The notes beneath the pieces were generated by a model. It was not told where the DNA came from and did no database searches. It worked only from the letters and a program-made list of their open reading frames with translations. A stretch of DNA of 64,000 bases. Source: Monomorium pharaonis. Lineage: Eukaryota > Arthropoda > Insecta > Hymenoptera > Formicidae. Positions 47,739 through 59,045 of this stretch are shown here, piece by piece (position 1 is the first letter of the stretch; each line of letters starts with the position of its first letter). The stretch is taken from positions 9,346,373-9,410,372 of the forward strand of contig NC_050470.1 of NCBI RefSeq assembly GCF_013373865.1, in the 5' to 3' direction. Both the position numbers and the translations under genes were made by a program.

Positions 47739-47852
47739 TACAACAATTTTTTTTTCTTCTCGGCGTATTTGCGTGCGGAAAACGTGCACTTTCGTGAGGT
47801 GCGTTAATTTTCGTGATGTGCAGTCGAACGAAATAAAAATCGAGAGACTCAC

Positions 47853-48156
47853 GCCGGCTCGCCGTTCTGCTCGACGCGGGCGAGGTTGCCGCTGAGGGTC
47901 TCGATCTCCTGCCGCTTCACCGTGTGCACGCCCGTCTTCTCCCTCGGCGAGGACACCCCCCGCACCGTGTTCACGCTCACCCCCGTGTCCGTCGACCTCA
48001 CGCTCTCGATCGAGTCCGTGGACACGCCGGTGGACGACTTCAGGGACGCGTCGCTGCCGCGGTTCTCGTTCCTCCTCGTTCTTCCGCGGACCACAGCCTC
48101 ACTGTTCACCCCCGCACCACCACTCGCGTTGTGGTTGCTGTTCGCCGCGACGTTGT

Positions 48157-48205
<49 letters not shown>

Positions 48206-49587
48206 GCCGTTACTCATCGCCGTGGCGTTACTCGTCATCGTCGTCGTCGTCGTTGTCGCCGTCTCCGCCACCCCGGCCGCTCCGACCTTCGAGTTCTCCA
48301 TCACGGTGGGCATCTTGTCGCCCGTGGAACCACCCTTCACCTCCGCCGGAACCGCCGTTGAACCGGCATCCGAAGGTTCCTCCTTCCCGTCGGCCCTCCT
48401 GCCGGAACGCTGCTGATTGGCGGAGGACTGATTGCTGGACCGCTGCTGACCCGTACCCTCGTCGTTCATCTTGACGCTCTTCACGGACTGACTGACGCTG
48501 CTGTTCTTCGAGTGCTGACCCCCGGTGCTGCCCTCCGGCGCGCCGACGGGCGAGTCCTTCCTCTCGTTTCCGAGGTTAATCGCTTGGCTCGCCCTGACCG
48601 GCTGACTCTCGCCGTTGAACGGCGAGGCTTTCCGACCGGTCGGCACGGCGGGCACCGGCGACTCGCCCTTGGACGCGGGAGAGACCGAGGGCCTGAGCGC
48701 TCCGTCGGGCAGACTCGCCGCCGTACCGTCGTTGCGCTCCGCGTGGAGCGTGTTCGTGTCGATGTTCAACGGCTGCACCGCCGTGGTCGTCGTCGTGTTC
48801 ACCAGACGCTCGCTGGACGTGCCGGTCGCCTGCGGCGTCTGCTTCAACAGATCTATGAGATCCTCCGCGTTGCCCGAGGAGTGTTCCGCTCCGTTTTCCC
48901 TCGGGGTCGACTGGCCGTTCGGCTTGTCGCTTCTGCCCTCCTTCGCGGCCTTCCCCGCGCTCTGCTCGGGCATCGAGATGAACCTGCCGGCGTTCGACGA
49001 GCCGTTCGACGTCGCCTTGCTCGCCTTCAGGGGTATCTTCGACGGCGAGAGGAGGCGCTCCTTGCTCGGGCTTCTGCTCCGACTTTCCTTCCGAGTGACA
49101 GCGGCGTTGCTCTTCTGCGGCGACGTTCTCGAGGTCTTCGTGGGTGATTGCCTCGTACCGTCTTTCCCCCTTACGTTCGACCTGCCGGCCGTCTTCTCCG
49201 GTTTCGTCGGGGTGCCCTGGATCGGCGAGAGCCGCGTCGAGCCTCTCGTCGCCGGCTGCTGTCGGCGCGTCGTCGAGTTGCCGTCGAGGTTGCTGGTGGA
49301 GTTGGAGATGAAGCGGGCCTTAGTCTCGTTCAGGCTCGCACGGCCCCGGGTGTCGGACCTGTTCGGTCGCGTCGTCCTCGTGTCGTTCAGCCGCGACTTC
49401 GAGTCGGCCGCGTTCAGCCGTCCCCGCGAGCCCGAGACGTTCAGCCGCGTCCTCGAGTCGACCCGACGGCCGATCTTCGGCGACGGCGAGCGCTCGTCGT
49501 TGTCCTTCGTCAGGGAGGTGGACCGTTGGCGGTAGGTGGGCTGCGGTATCAGGCTTCTTCTGGGACTGTTCTGCTGCGACACCGACA
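47853..49587 (-). CDS. stum: Stum, large low-complexity N-terminal exon
   Basis: The acceptor ACGTCCTTGCAG is followed by TG, which completes a split Val codon. The donor is GAGCCGGC|GTGAGT, leaving two bases of an Ala codon. The exon encodes about 577 residues of predicted disordered cytoplasmic region. The first 200 residues are rich in Arg, Ser, Pro and Thr, with RSPSPK, SRSRSPSKERLLSPSK and repeated SRGRLN/SKSRLN/TRGRASLN units that look like phosphorylation- or microtubule-binding-type low-complexity sequence. Ser-, Asn- and Gly-rich stretches follow, then two threonine runs, the longer having at least 13 Thr, and a more ordered end, VKRQEIETLSGNLARVEQNG. The long Ser/Thr/Pro-rich N-terminus is in line with the much larger Drosophila Stum. 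Open frames on the + strand across this exon are antisense shadows. Confidence 0.88.
48158..48196. repeat. (CGT)13 coding microsatellite: polythreonine
   Basis: Thirteen uninterrupted CGT units on the + strand read as ACG threonine codons in stum exon 2, at about residues 588-600. All units use the same codon, so the tract is slippage-prone. A shorter run lies at about 48241-48258. Confidence 0.95.
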
Positions 49588-50424
49588 CTGCAAGGACGTG
49601 AGCGTGTGTGACTTAGCGGGGACCACATCGTTTGACGGGGTTTATTGATTCTACGTAAAGCAATTTGTACGAACTTGCATTGACACTAGAACAACCGAAC
49701 CCAAAGTGACGGGTTTCAAATTTCTGGATTAAATTACGGAAGCTACTTATTAAGGTAATTTTTGCCGGATTTCTTTATTTTCGGATTAATTATTTATGTA
49801 TTATAGAAATTAAAAATAATAACGAACAAAGAAGGTAAAAATAAAGGCAAAAAATTGTAGAAATAAGTATACATTTGATGCCGGTTGTTCTAGTGTTAAT
49901 AATATTGCTTATACGGCGCTATTGGCAAAGCAAATTTGTATCTATAGATTTTAATTTCCACAAGCAATTGATAAGTAACTTTTACATAAAATCCTTTCCT
50001 TAACAACATAAGAGTATTACATAAAATATATGAAACCTTTTTGAGCCCGATCGCAGCCCCTTTTAAACTTTATAACGTCCTTTAAATGTTTCGGCTGTCT
50101 GAACTCTCAAGTGTTTGAAAATTTCTTAAACGCAACGTCAAAGAAACTATTAAATTTTATCTTAATACCTTCGATATACCTCAACAAAGTTTATTTTAAA
50201 AAAATTGTCTAACTCGATAAAAGCTCGATCACTCAAGGGAAATGCAACCCACACAAGATTCTCAATCAAATCGTTGAGGCACAACTTTTAATTAGCACAA
50301 TTATTATCGAACCGTAATATATGTACGATAAAATAATTTCTATGTATATCATTTGTCCGTATATGCGATTCGGAATCGTAGAGATTCAAATTATACTCGA
50401 ATAACGCATCCCTGTACCACTTAC
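49588..50424 (-). other. first coding intron of stum, 0.84 kb
   Basis: Runs from GTAAGTGG to CCTTGCAG on the - strand. It is AT-rich with no recognised element. Confidence 0.85.
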
Positions 50425-50794
50425 CCCTTCGCTCGACTCTGCGTCGACGTCCGTCCCCGGCTTCCGGCGACTGCGGCCTCGACATTGAGCGAGGGGGTGG
50501 GCCCTTGAAGCCACGTCCGCGAAAGGGCGAGACCCTCCCCGTCGGCAAGGTGGACGACGCATCGCCGGGTTCCGGACTCGCCGGGCTGGACTCGGCGAGT
50601 ATCACGAAGCTGGAGCGACGGTGCGCCCTGCCGAGGGACGTCGACGTCGGGGCGACCTTGTAAGGTTCGGGCGCGCGCGGGGGTGGCGGCGCCGGGGTTG
50701 GCGGCGACAGGTACATGCTGTCGGGGACGGCCAGCACCCGGAAGGGCGGTGGGCCCTGCCGCGCGACGTGGCCGTCATGATCGGTCCGCCTCAT
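50425..50794 (-). CDS. stum: Stum, first coding exon
   Basis: The ATG at 50794 is preceded in frame by a TGA two codons upstream (TGA GAA ATG), and no good acceptor lies between, so it is the likely start. The donor is CGAAGGG|GTAAGT, leaving one base, which matches the next exon (RVERR|V|SVSQQNSPRRSLIP). The 123 residues are Pro/Arg/Ser-rich, with SPPTPAPPPPRAPEPYK, AHRRSSFVILAESSPASPEP and FRGRGFKGPPPRSMSRPQSP, and no signal peptide. Together the seven exons total 3060 bases, giving 1019 residues and a stop. Isoforms starting further upstream remain possible. Confidence 0.82.
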
Positions 50795-51012
50795 TTCTCA
50801 CGAGACCCCTATCTACGGTTGGGAAAATCATCACAGCGTTAATCACGATTCCGCGACTGCATTAATCCCCGGACTTGTGGTATTTGACGCAAATCAAGTT
50901 GGCAAGTTCAACCGCTCAGCATTCACGCGATCTGAAATCGAACTGTGGAAGAGGTCGGGGAGAGAGGAAAAATTAAATGTTTGGTATAATTGCTTTTTTT
51001 TAATTTGTCATA

Positions 51013-51453
51013 CACGGAAGAAAAATTACTCTCAAATTGAAACTTATGTATTCAAATTAACGCGATTCTTGTTTTATATGTATATAAGCAACAATGATAT
51101 AATCTTCTTAGAAGAATTTGAAAATCTTGAATTGCAAGATGTTATAGTCTTATTTCAATACTATAAGTATTATTTTAAAAATATGATATAATTGTTTTGA
51201 TAATTTTATTCTAAGAAAATTATAATCTTCGATTTAAACATGTAGTATTTTCTATCCAATATTTTTCTTTTCCATTTAAGGAAATTATTCTTAAATAACA
51301 AGAATATTATTTTCTTGGTTAAACTATATAAAATTTTGCAATAAATCTTCATTCAAGTAAATCTTCTTGATTTAACGCGATATAATCTCATTTCAAGATT
51401 TCCGTTGTGAAACTGGAGATATTGTCAAAACAAGAATATTCTTTTTTTCTGTG
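51013..51453 (-). mobile_element. family-H element, copy 1, 441 bp
   Basis: It begins CACGGAAGAAAAATTACTCT and ends ATTCTTTTTTTCTGTG, flanked by TA on both sides. It matches 60608-61048 in reverse along its full length, with identical length. Shared blocks include TATAATCTTCTTAGAAGAAT-type motifs, TTAAATAACAAGAATATTA and AACTATATAAAATTTTGCAA. Confidence 0.85.
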
Positions 51454-51669
51454 TACAGAATTTAAAGATAATTACTACCTTATGTTGGTTGATAATAATG
51501 ACGACTTAACACAAGCGTGAGATTAATAATTGCGGTATTATGAACATTGCCTTCAAATTCGGGGATTAATTACTGTGCTATATTTATAATATATAAAAAA
51601 CTATATCTATTCAATAATGGCTAAACTTATTTTTGAAATCTAGATTTGTTTAATATTATTTTGCATAAA

Positions 51670-51670
<1 letters not shown>

Positions 51671-51701
<31 letters not shown>
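51671..51701. repeat. (TA)n microsatellite
   Basis: About 15 TA units just downstream, on the - strand, of the candidate leader exon donor. Confidence 0.9.
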
Positions 51702-51704
<3 letters not shown>

Positions 51705-51764
51705 CACATAAGATAAATTGTTAATTTTTGTATCATTTCAACATTATTCAAGAAACGTTCGTAC

Positions 51765-51826
51765 CTGGTGCCCTTCATGCAGGTCGCGGAAGTGAGAGGG
51801 ACCCCGAGATCCGCCGTTACTCCCAC
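51765..51826 (-). other. candidate 62-bp stum leader exon
   Basis: On the - strand, TTTTTACTCTTTGCAG|GTGGGAGTAACGG and GGGCACCAG|GTACGAACG give very good splice signals around 62 bases. Two frames are open (VGVTADLGVPLTSATCMKGT and GSNGGSRGPSHFRDLHEGHQ). Neither joins in frame to the stum exon at 50794, because stops intervene before its ATG, so it is best read as a 5' UTR exon or as part of an alternative transcript. Confidence 0.4.
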
Positions 51827-51876
51827 CTGCAAAGAGTAAAAATTTCCACTTAGAAAGAAAGAGGGAGAGAGTGTGC

Positions 51877-51878
<2 letters not shown>

Positions 51879-51915
<37 letters not shown>

Positions 51916-51918
51916 CCA
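51879..51918. repeat. (TG)n microsatellite
   Basis: A run of TG units ending in GCGCGCG. It would be CA-rich in a - strand transcript. Confidence 0.85.
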
Positions 51919-52898
51919 CAAAAACGGTGAAATTTTTATTTCGATAAGAGAGTCGAGATAGAACCGCTAAGATTGCAGTTTCGCCTGCGGATGGAAAATA
52001 AATCGCAATTGCAGAAATAGAAACGGTCGTCCCGACCGTCTCGCGATCGATCGTGATGTGCGACGACAACGTGAAAAGTTGAAACAAACTGCCCGTATAC
52101 GTTTCCCCCCTGTCCGCATTCCGTCGAAAGCGAACTGTCTCCCCGTTCGTTATTCCCGATATCATCCGTCGTCGTCGTTTCACCGGTTGATGCCGGAAGA
52201 AAATATTGATAACGATCGAGGGATGGATCGATACGATGCTCAAATTTCCACATAATCACCGCGGGCGATTTCTCGTGACGGACTGTCCGCTAAAAGATCC
52301 GCCGTCTTGGGTTTGCGATCTCTCAACGTTTCTTTCGCAAAATAAAAGGAAGACCTACGGAAAGAATAATAACTCGGCGCGGCCGGCAATTAACGTATGC
52401 GCGCATACGTATAGTCATTCGTTCTGTGCGGCTTGGCACGAGAGTTTGTATCCCGGGAATACCAAGGCGCAACGCGCTTTATTCACGCTCTCGCGAACGG
52501 ATCGCCCGAACGAATTCATCACGCTTACCTTAGCTGAGCTACATTCCCGATGCGGCCGGCGTATTGCATCGCATCGCGTCCCGTCTCGTCGCGCAACGCT
52601 GCGCCGCGCGTAAATGGAGAAGTTCCGCGGTGACGGTGGCGATGCTCACACACTTTCCCGAATCCGAGCTCGATTCGACTGCCGTTCCGCTCGCGACCGG
52701 GACGTGCGATAACCCCGCGGATTAAAGATAATCCTCGGGCGTAGCACGATAAACCGAAATTTCTGGCTCCGCTTGGAGCGACCGCGCGATTTTCGAGTTT
52801 TAATTGTATCAGAATATAAATTGGTAATGCCACTTCAGAGCCAACACCTGTTCGTGTGTGTGTGTATATATACGAGAATATGGGGAAAAAAAGTGTGA

Positions 52899-53263
52899 AA
52901 CCAAATATTTCTTGTGACGTATTCGTCGACATTTATTTGTTATAAAAGAATTTGTGATGACGAAATTTCTAGGAATTTTATCTCTTTTTTTTTTATTAAT
53001 TGGTTTATATCTTGGGAATAGAATTTTTGAGTAAAATATACATTATTTTCTACAAAAAGTTAAGTATCTTTCTCTAATAAATGGTTTATTTAAATAGGAT
53101 GAAATAAAAGTTTTATTTCTAACAAGTAAGTTGTTTATTTTTATTTGTGCTATCTCTTTAAGTAAGATACATTTTACAGAAATATATTTTAAAAGTATAT
53201 TTCGAAGAATATTTTATAGAACAAATAAACATCGAAGAAAAAGTTCACAAGAAATATTTGGTT
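52899..53263. mobile_element. foldback element with 19-bp arms (family L)
   Basis: AACCAAATATTTCTTGTGA at 52899-52917 is perfectly inverted at 53245-53263. Internal secondary arms include TAAATAGGATGAAATAAAA-type repeats. It is AT-rich and non-coding. Confidence 0.5.
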
Positions 53264-53291
53264 TTTAATATTTCGACATTTCTCTCTCAGG

Positions 53292-53491
53292 GTATATTAT
53301 TTAAGTAAATTTACAAAAGTAAACGTTGCGGTCTTTTGAAAAAAGATGTGTTCTCGACAAATATTAATAGTGCAACCTAAGAGATGTATTATAATATATA
53401 ACAGATTTTATTATTTACAATCTTGTACTGAAGATGTTCCAAAGCTTAAGACCGCACTTCACTTTTGTAAATTCACATAAATAATATATTC
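53292..53491. mobile_element. 200-bp inverted-repeat MITE
   Basis: The left arm (GTATATTATTTAAGTAAATT, then TACAAAAGTAAACGTTGCGGTCTT) pairs with the right arm (AAGACCGCACTTCACTTTTG, then TAAATTCACATAAATAATATA). It lies directly beside the 52899-53263 element. Confidence 0.7.
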
Positions 53492-53768
53492 TGATATATA
53501 CGCACGAGCAACCAGTGGCTTTAAAGTGACATTACCTTATTTGGATTCTGATTTAATTTTTTGTGCCTATTTTACATTAATTTATTTAAGTCTTTATAAT
53601 TTATTTAATTCTTTCGTCAATAAGTGCACTAACAATAAGATATTTCATTTATTTGTAGGATATAAATTTATTTTATTAGAATAAATTTTTATTTAAATAC
53701 AGTGAGATAAAATTTTCTTTCTAGCAAGTAATCTAATTTATAAGAATAATAAGAATAATAACATTATC

Positions 53769-54137
53769 ACACTGAAAAAGATTTAGGTGTAATAATTCAA
53801 TTTTAGTCAAAATTATCCAATGCTTTGGATAGTGAAATAGTTTTATTTGAACGTAATGTGTTATAAAGATAATTATAATGCAATAATATAATTATAACGA
53901 AACGTTTATAATTATCAAACATTGTTATAATTATTATAACTTGTTTATAGCAACCAAATATTTCAAACAAATCATTACTAAATGCATTTTATAAATTTAC
54001 CTGTAGGACTTTTTCCAGCGCACAAAAATATATATTTTATTACACTCAAATTCTTTTTAACCAACAAATAAGGAAGAAAGAACGTCGCGAATAACGTTTT
54101 GAACTGCTAATATTTTGACTTGATCTTTTTCTCAGTG
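53769..54137. mobile_element. family-M MITE, about 370 bp
   Basis: The ends CACTGAAAAAGAT and, on the other strand, CACTGAGAAAAAGATC match each other. The central part has ATAATTATAACGAAACGTTTATAATTAT-like inverted motifs. It is non-coding. Confidence 0.55.
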
Positions 54138-56512
54138 CCGGTAAACGAGTATAACTCGAGCGAACAGTTATAATACGCATCTAACTCTGTCAACCGCGAC
54201 GAGTATTTTATTCGCGATTAAGATTTAGATCGGGACGCAAGTAGGGAAAATTCCCGACGCGTAATTCACCGTTACAACGGCGACCGAATGATTTGCAGGC
54301 GTCTTTCGCCCACGAATCAATGGACGAGCGGGTACAAGCACGAATGCACTGTAAATCGTAAAACCGCGAGGCGATTTCCGTGTGATTAACTCCCTTAAAT
54401 CATAAACAGGAAACATATATGATCGCGTAAAGCGAGTGAAAAAAAGAATGCGAAAACTAAAAAAAATATTTGTTTGCAGTAATTAAACCGTTTATATCAA
54501 CTATATAATTTTAATCGGTGATAGATAAACAAATTTTGTTACATGTATATTTTACATATGCAATTAACTATTTTGTTATTAAAAAAAAATACCTTATTTA
54601 AACAGGTCTTGTTAAAAGTACTAATTTTTATTATCGAGTGTAAAATGCGTTGAGCTGGCAAAACTTGTTAATATTTTTACAAGATCGATATTTATTCGCC
54701 GACTATATTTCTTGACTTTTGATTTTATGCCCCATTTAATTCTATTTGTTTAATAATTATTTCTATTGATTTAAAATTAATTTTAAGAATTATTCTGAAA
54801 ATTATAAAAAAAAAAATAAAAAGTAAGTTAAACCGAGATTAAATTGAGATTAATTTACATCGATAAAAATAGATATAGGTTGCGACTTCGATTTATCTTC
54901 CCCTTTTGTGTAATTAAATAAAAAATATATTTTTGCGCAGCCAGGGAGAAAGAATAGCTGCGTTTCCGCTCGCTGGCCTGGCGCCGTGGATCTCGCGATT
55001 CGATAATAAGTTCGCGATTTCCATAAAATTCCCCACATCCGCTTATGCACCGATGCACCGTGCACTCTACGTAATTACCATCGCACGTCAATAACTGGCA
55101 CGTGAAGAAGGCGTAAAAATAACGCGGAATGGCCGAAGTAACACGGATCTCTGGATACGTACTTTCGCCCATCACGACAGTTTCCTAATTGTCTCATTAA
55201 GCAAAAAACCGACGAGATGCCTGCCATTATCATTACAAAAGATTGAGACACGAGATTTCCATCGTTACCCGGCCACGCCGCATTTAACGAATAGAAATCT
55301 AAGCCTGAGGGAAGCGCAGAAATTCAAGCCGTAATTATATTTCTCGTTATCAATCGACCACAATGCCGTTTAGCCCTCCCCCCCCTCTCCCCTGTTCACA
55401 TTTTCTTCTTTTGCAATTATCATCAGTGATAATCGTGGAACGTGAAATTATTAACGTCATTTCTATTTTTTTTACGCTGATGCGTTTAATGACGGCGATT
55501 TCGAAAGACGGAAATTGATTTTATCGGCGTTGCGAAATAAAGAGAGAACTTTCGCCCCAATTAAACCGCGCTTCTTCTTTGTTCAACAACGCGTTGAGCG
55601 TCAGGCATGACTAATTCTAAGTCCCTATTACATAATGAAGGAATTGCATTTATTTCGCGTCAACGGGAAATGAAAAGACCAAGCGGCCGTGCTCCGCGCT
55701 AAATATACGAAGAGATCAGAGGTCAACATCTGTACCTCATTCCGTGCATTTAATTTATTCTGCGCGACAGGTTGCATATTTGTAAATCCATATTGCATGT
55801 GTGCGCACCATTATCATTTAATGCACGCTGATTATCTCATTCGTAAATATAGGCAGGCCCGTACTTCCGGAATGGACACCCGACATAAAGACGCTCGTTC
55901 TATTTCAATTGAATTCGGAAAAAAAAAAAGGAGGAAATTATCGTTATACCTTCCGTCGTGCACGATTCGCTTCGATTCTCAAAGGGAATCCTCGATACGC
56001 AAAATTTCATGTAGTTACGACGCAATCTCGTGCACTGTGCATATTTACGAAAATCTCCTCTTGTGATATCGTTTATCGTGCAATGTTTACTTTCACTCGT
56101 TGTCCGAATAACGTATACCTCTAGCGTACAAAATATAGAGGCGACCTCGATAAAGCACTGTTTGAATACCGTACTTCTCGACGTAACGCGCAAATTTGAC
56201 CTTTAGTCACTGTTTGAATACCCTAATCGATCACGAGGCCGACGCTTAAATTTAAATAAGAACATCGCGGGTGTAGAAGTGACCGTCGCCGGGATCTCGA
56301 ACGTAAATTACGAGCGGAGGCATGTAAAATAATTTACCGAATATCCGCCATCAATCGTGAATCGTGAGTGCGACAGCAGTGAAACTACCGAATTATCCAA
56401 ATACGTTTTGAAAATTATAGTCTGAACTTAATTGACTTAATTATGCAAATCGAGTCAAAAATATTCTAAATATTCAAAACCACCACTAAATGTAGCTTCG
56501 TCATCAACTCTA

Positions 56513-56956
56513 CACTGATAGAAAAAAAAATATGATATTTACCACTATATTTGCATAGTAAAATAATTATAATTAGGAATATAATTTTTATAGTAATTAT
56601 TACTATAATATTGGTAATAATAACTATATATTTACGGTAATAAATATATAGTTATATTTATAATGATCATTTTATGGTACAACTAACTGTATAAAAATTT
56701 TCATTTTGGTTATAGCAACCATATTATAAATTGCATAAACTAATATTATGTTTATGAAAACTATAATATAGTTTAAGTCAACTATAAATTTATGATTCAT
56801 TGGAGACCCAACCATATTTTATAGTTATTCAACAATGTAAATTATAGTTATTATTACCAATATTATAGTAATAATTATTATAAAAGTGATATACCTAACT
56901 ATAATTATTTTATTATGCAATTGTAGTCGTAAATATCATATATTTTTCTATCAGTG
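56513..56956. mobile_element. family-F MITE, copy 3, 444 bp
   Basis: The termini CACTGATAGAAAAAAAAATA and, on the other strand, CACTGATAGAAAAATATATG are flanked by TA. The sub-terminal arms TATAGTAATTATTACTATAA and TATTATAGTAATAATTATTA pair. The core has TATAGCAACCATATTATAAA. Confidence 0.8.
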
Positions 56957-57511
56957 TAACTTCGAATGATTTAAACAATTAATAATGCATAAATAGTTTG
57001 TTTATTTTTATCTTAAAATTTATTTTTAGATATAATAAAAGTTTAGGTGAAAAAGTTTTTCAATATTCCTTAATGAACAAATATTTATAAGTAAATAAAT
57101 AAGTAAAAGGCAGAATGTATAAAATTTACAAAAATATAGATATATGCTTTTTATTACTTATATTTTTTATTTTGTACTCTTAAAAAAAAAGAAAATAACA
57201 AATAAATAGAAAATAGAGAAAATTTATTTATTAATGACATCAGGAGGTAAAATGATTTTTATATTCACTACGCAAAATATTATTTTAAATAATATTTTTT
57301 TATAAAAACACCTTTTAAATAAATATGTCTATTATTATTTTCTTATTTCAAATAATTATTTTTCAGCAAGGAAGGTAAATATTTGTTTATCCTAAATTTT
57401 AAATTCCTAACATCATTAAAACTTAAAATAAATAAATAAATATTCACATTTTTTATCGAAATCTTGTATTACTCTGCCCTTTTAATTCTTCATTTTTTTC
57501 ATAAATATTTA

Positions 57512-57715
57512 TTAATGGACCCAAACTTTCTCTAAATTTTTTGCAAACTGTTTTTTAGACTGATTACTAAAACATTCGGATTTGGAAGATTCGAAATATT
57601 GCCGCAGCAATTGATCGTGCTTCGCTCGCTTCGACAAAGGGGCTTCGGTTCTACAAGCATTTCCTGGCACAACTTTACTTCCGCTGCAAAACTTCTCTTT
57701 TAGGCCGATATTCAC
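57512..57715 (-). other. 67-codon open frame next to a MITE (uncertain)
   Basis: An ATG-initiated frame reads MNIGLKEKFCSGSKVVPGNA, then HDQLLRQYFESSKSECFSNQ, ending KNLEKVWVH. The composition is more protein-like than that of most frames nearby, and the codons are less GC-driven. Its first codons overlap the left terminus of the 57709-57841 element. It might be a decayed transposon-derived fragment. No family was recognised. Confidence 0.2.
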
Positions 57716-57841
57716 AGTCGGATCTTATATTTAATATCATCTTAAGTACTGTCTTAAGATGCCATCAGCCAATCACAGAGCCGTATTAGCATCTTAAGAC
57801 ATTGCTTGAGACGATCTTTAAATAAGATTCGACTATGAATA
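57709..57841. mobile_element. 133-bp MITE with internal palindrome
   Basis: TATTCACAGTCGGATCTTA at the left is inverted at the right, where the + strand reads TAAGATTCGACTATGAATA, with two mismatches over 19 bases. The inside contains the palindrome ATCTTAAGTACTGTCTTAAGAT and a further CTTAAGAT/ATCTTAAG pair around CAGCCAATCACAGAGCC. Confidence 0.65.
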
Positions 57842-59021
57842 CCACCCTTAAAGTTCTGACCGGTTAAGCACCAGTCCGCCATCGTCGATAAAACCATCGA
57901 CGCGTCGCGACGGAGTCAAGAAAGACGCGCGCCGAGCCGCGTCCTTAATTAGCCATCCGTCGGGTAATACTTAATTTAATTGTACGTCGTTGTCTCGCTT
58001 TCCAGACACGCATTTGCGGCCGCGGATTCACAGCCGCTGTTGCAATCGCGCGTATCGCGCAGTCGATCGGTGAATCGGCCTCGAGCGTCGAAGGTGCACG
58101 GAGAATGCAGATCGCGCGGCGCCGTACCCTGAAAGGTCGATGACCCCCCGGGGGGGGGGGGGTTTATACCTGCATTTAGCGACCAGGGAAGTTCCGGACA
58201 GCGGGACATTTGCGTAACAATCGATTCTCCCGTGGAACTCCTCGAGGCTGGTCGGACGTTAAACCAAAACGGCCGCTTCGGTCATCAAATATTCCTTGAC
58301 CGCGATCCACGAAAGAAAAATTTTGTTACATTTAAATTATTACGTTTAAAAATCAGCGTGAAAACGTTTCTTCTTTTAAACATTATTCCTAACTTGTTTC
58401 ACGTGACCAAGATGGAGAATTATTTTCGCGTTCGTAAGTTTCGACATTTAAATGTATTATATATTTTTTCTCTTTATATCTCTCTTTTTATTTAGAATCC
58501 TGAGAGGAATAATAATAAATATTTTAGAAAGGATTATAACCATTGCAGATTTTTTATGCTTTCTGATACATTTTTGTCATCGTTCCACTAAATTACCTGC
58601 AAAAGTCTGTCTCCTCTGCAGATTGTTAAAGTGCATTTTTTTCTGATAAAACAGATACTAATTCTACGTTTTTAGATTTAATGAGCTCCCATTGTCGTAA
58701 CGAGTACAGCGTACATAACGCAAACTCCGTTTCGAAACAGGGAAGCTCTCCCGACAGTCTGGAGTCTCGTTCCGAGACGCACTCCGTCCACACCGGGAAA
58801 CGATACGTCTTGCCACGTAGCAATTAATACAGGATCATAATGACCGTTTTGCTCGAAATGATCGGGTATTACGCGAACGTTACGCCGCGCGTCCGGAACT
58901 TCCTCGCTCTATAAATCCAGACGTACCGCTTTTTCGACCGCGCCTCCCGCAAGAAGCGATTTCTCGCGTGGAACTAAAATGAACGATAAAACACGTGCGT
59001 GTGCGTGTTAGATAACCGAGC

Positions 59022-59045
59022 TTCTCTCTCTCTCTCTCTCTCTCT
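59022..59045. repeat. (CT)n microsatellite
   Basis: About 12 CT units. Confidence 0.85.

Larger units (their letters stand above)
32119..47852 (-). other. 15.7-kb second intron of stum
   Basis: Runs from GTGAGTCTC to TTGTAG on the - strand. It contains MITEs (34.3-34.7, 38.5, 41.8-42.1, 44.2, 44.95-45.7 and 47.1-47.7 kb), a T37 tract and GC-rich patches at 33.2-34.2, 40.0-40.4 and 43.4-43.8 kb. These patches may hold promoters, alternative exons or enhancers. One candidate exon (43530-43751, -) and one weaker candidate (33494-33685, +) are listed separately. The remaining sequence is AT-rich without recognised genes. Confidence 0.8.

Noticed and set aside
47886..49648. Long + strand frames, including one of 306 codons at 48615-49535
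   Set aside because: They are antisense shadows of the Stum exon on the - strand, whose frame joins in phase to both neighbours.
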